DNA of 6,075 bases from Clostridia bacterium (GTDB lineage Bacteria > Bacillota > Clostridia > TANB77 > CAG-508), in the NCBI GenBank assembly GCA_022790685.1, contig JAAVXQ010000027.1, positions 1 to 6,075 on the forward strand, given 5' to 3'. Shown piece after piece: positions 5,422-6,075 of this stretch (position 1 is its first letter; each line of letters opens with the position of its first letter). The notes under the pieces were generated by a model. The model saw only the letters and a list, made by a program, of their open reading frames with translations. It searched no databases and had not been told where the DNA came from. Position numbers and translations under genes: made by a program.

Positions 5422-6075
5422 TATAGATAGTATAACTTTAGAAGAAGCAGGAGAAATTACAAAAGAATTAATACAAAATAGTAATAAAACTTGCAGAATG
5501 ATTGTTGCACCAAATACAGAGTTTATAATGATGGCACAAAAAGATAAGAATTTTTTTGAGATATTAAACAGAGCTGATTTAGCAACTCCAGATAGTGTAG
5601 GAGTTATACTAGGAGGTAAATTCCAAAAAAAGCCATTTAAGGAAAGAATACCAGGACAAGCTTATTTTAGAAAAATTTTAGAATTAGGTGAAAAAGAAGG
5701 ATGGACTTTTTATTTATTAGGTGGGAAAAGTGGAATTGCTAAAAAAGCCAGTGAAAATTTAAAAAAAATTTATCCTAATTTAAAAATAATAGGATATCAT
5801 GAAGGTTTTTTTGAAGAGGATAACGAAAAAAATGTTATTGAAGAAATAAATAAATTAAGTCCGAATGTATTGTTTGTAGCAATGGGAGCTCCAACACAAG
5901 AAAAATGGATAGCTACAAATAAAGAAAAATTAAAAGTAGATGTTGCGGCAGGGCAAGGTGGAACTTTTGATTATGAAGCTGGTAATATAAAAAGGGCACC
6001 AATAATATTTCAAAAATTAGGAATAGAGTGGCTATGGAGATTATTTCTTCAACCTTCAAGAATTTTTAGAATGAT
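5390..6075 (+). CDS. tagA: WecG/TagA/CpsF-family glycosyltransferase, 3' end cut by window
   Basis: The frame stays open to the window edge, giving 228 residues of a family of roughly 240-250, so only the end is missing. TagA transfers ManNAc from UDP-ManNAc to GlcNAc-PP-undecaprenol on the cytoplasmic face of the membrane, the committed step of wall teichoic acid linkage-unit synthesis; WecG and CpsF relatives act on other lipid-linked glycans. Motifs: PNTEF (41-45) with T43, ADLATPDSVGV (62-72) with D68 as the likely catalytic base, ERIPGQAY (85-92), FYLLGG (107-112), GYHEGFF (135-141), VAMGAPTQEKW (163-173), GQGGTFDYEAG (188-198), KRAP (201-204) and EWLWRL (213-218). The C-terminal part (from about 205) corresponds to the appendage linked to membrane association and catalysis in TagA. 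The start overlaps lspA by 32 nt, and TTG 5390 is chosen from its RBS; GTG 5381 is an alternative. The family is secure, but the acceptor (teichoic acid or other glycan) cannot be decided here. Confidence 0.92.
   Translation, partial: MRNKTKILGINIDSITLEEAGEITKELIQNSNKTCRMIVAPNTEFIMMAQKDKNFFEILNRADLATPDSVGVILGGKFQKKPFKERIPGQAYFRKILELGEKEGWTFYLLGGKSGIAKKASENLKKIYPNLKIIGYHEGFFEEDNEKNVIEEINKLSPNVLFVAMGAPTQEKWIATNKEKLKVDVAAGQGGTFDYEAGNIKRAPIIFQKLGIEWLWRLFLQPSRIFRM

Overview
The window is very AT-rich, with A/T-ending codons throughout, strong Shine-Dalgarno sequences (AAGGAGGA, AAGGAGA, AGGTGA) and frequent TTG starts. It has peptidoglycan, lipoprotein and TagA-type envelope genes. TGG encodes Trp and the stops are TAA/TAG, so nothing suggests a recoded mollicute. 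This fits a low-GC Bacillota, most likely a Clostridia-type organism; the exact lineage cannot be read from the sequence. All recognised genes are on the + strand, and no mobile element, CRISPR array, tRNA or rRNA was seen.

Left block (1-2096): the 3' part of a MurL-type UDP-MurNAc-L-Ala-L-Glu epimerase overlaps by 7 nt a MurD-family ligase whose substrate-side motifs look like MurD2. In the pathway described in Xanthomonas, MurD2 adds L-Glu to UDP-MurNAc-L-Ala and MurL then inverts that residue to D-Glu, bypassing glutamate racemase. The tight pairing here in an apparent Bacillota genome is the most notable content of the window.

Middle block (2097-3110): a well-formed sigma-A-type promoter drives a monocistronic gene for a protein with two SSB-like OB folds. 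It has a strong ribosome binding site, a TTG start and a clear intrinsic terminator.

Right block (3111-6075): a probable envelope operon. It encodes a polytopic membrane protein resembling GT-C glycosyltransferases, then lipoprotein signal peptidase (lspA), then a WecG/TagA/CpsF glycosyltransferase that runs off the window end. lspA and the TagA gene overlap by 32 nt and share the same initiation layout (AGGTGA, 5 nt, TTG), which suggests coupled translation. Together the outer blocks point to cell-wall and surface-polymer synthesis, with the SSB-like gene as an independently transcribed insert.

No gene-free stretch exceeds 300 bases; the two longest are 2097-2337 and 3013-3245, both described below.
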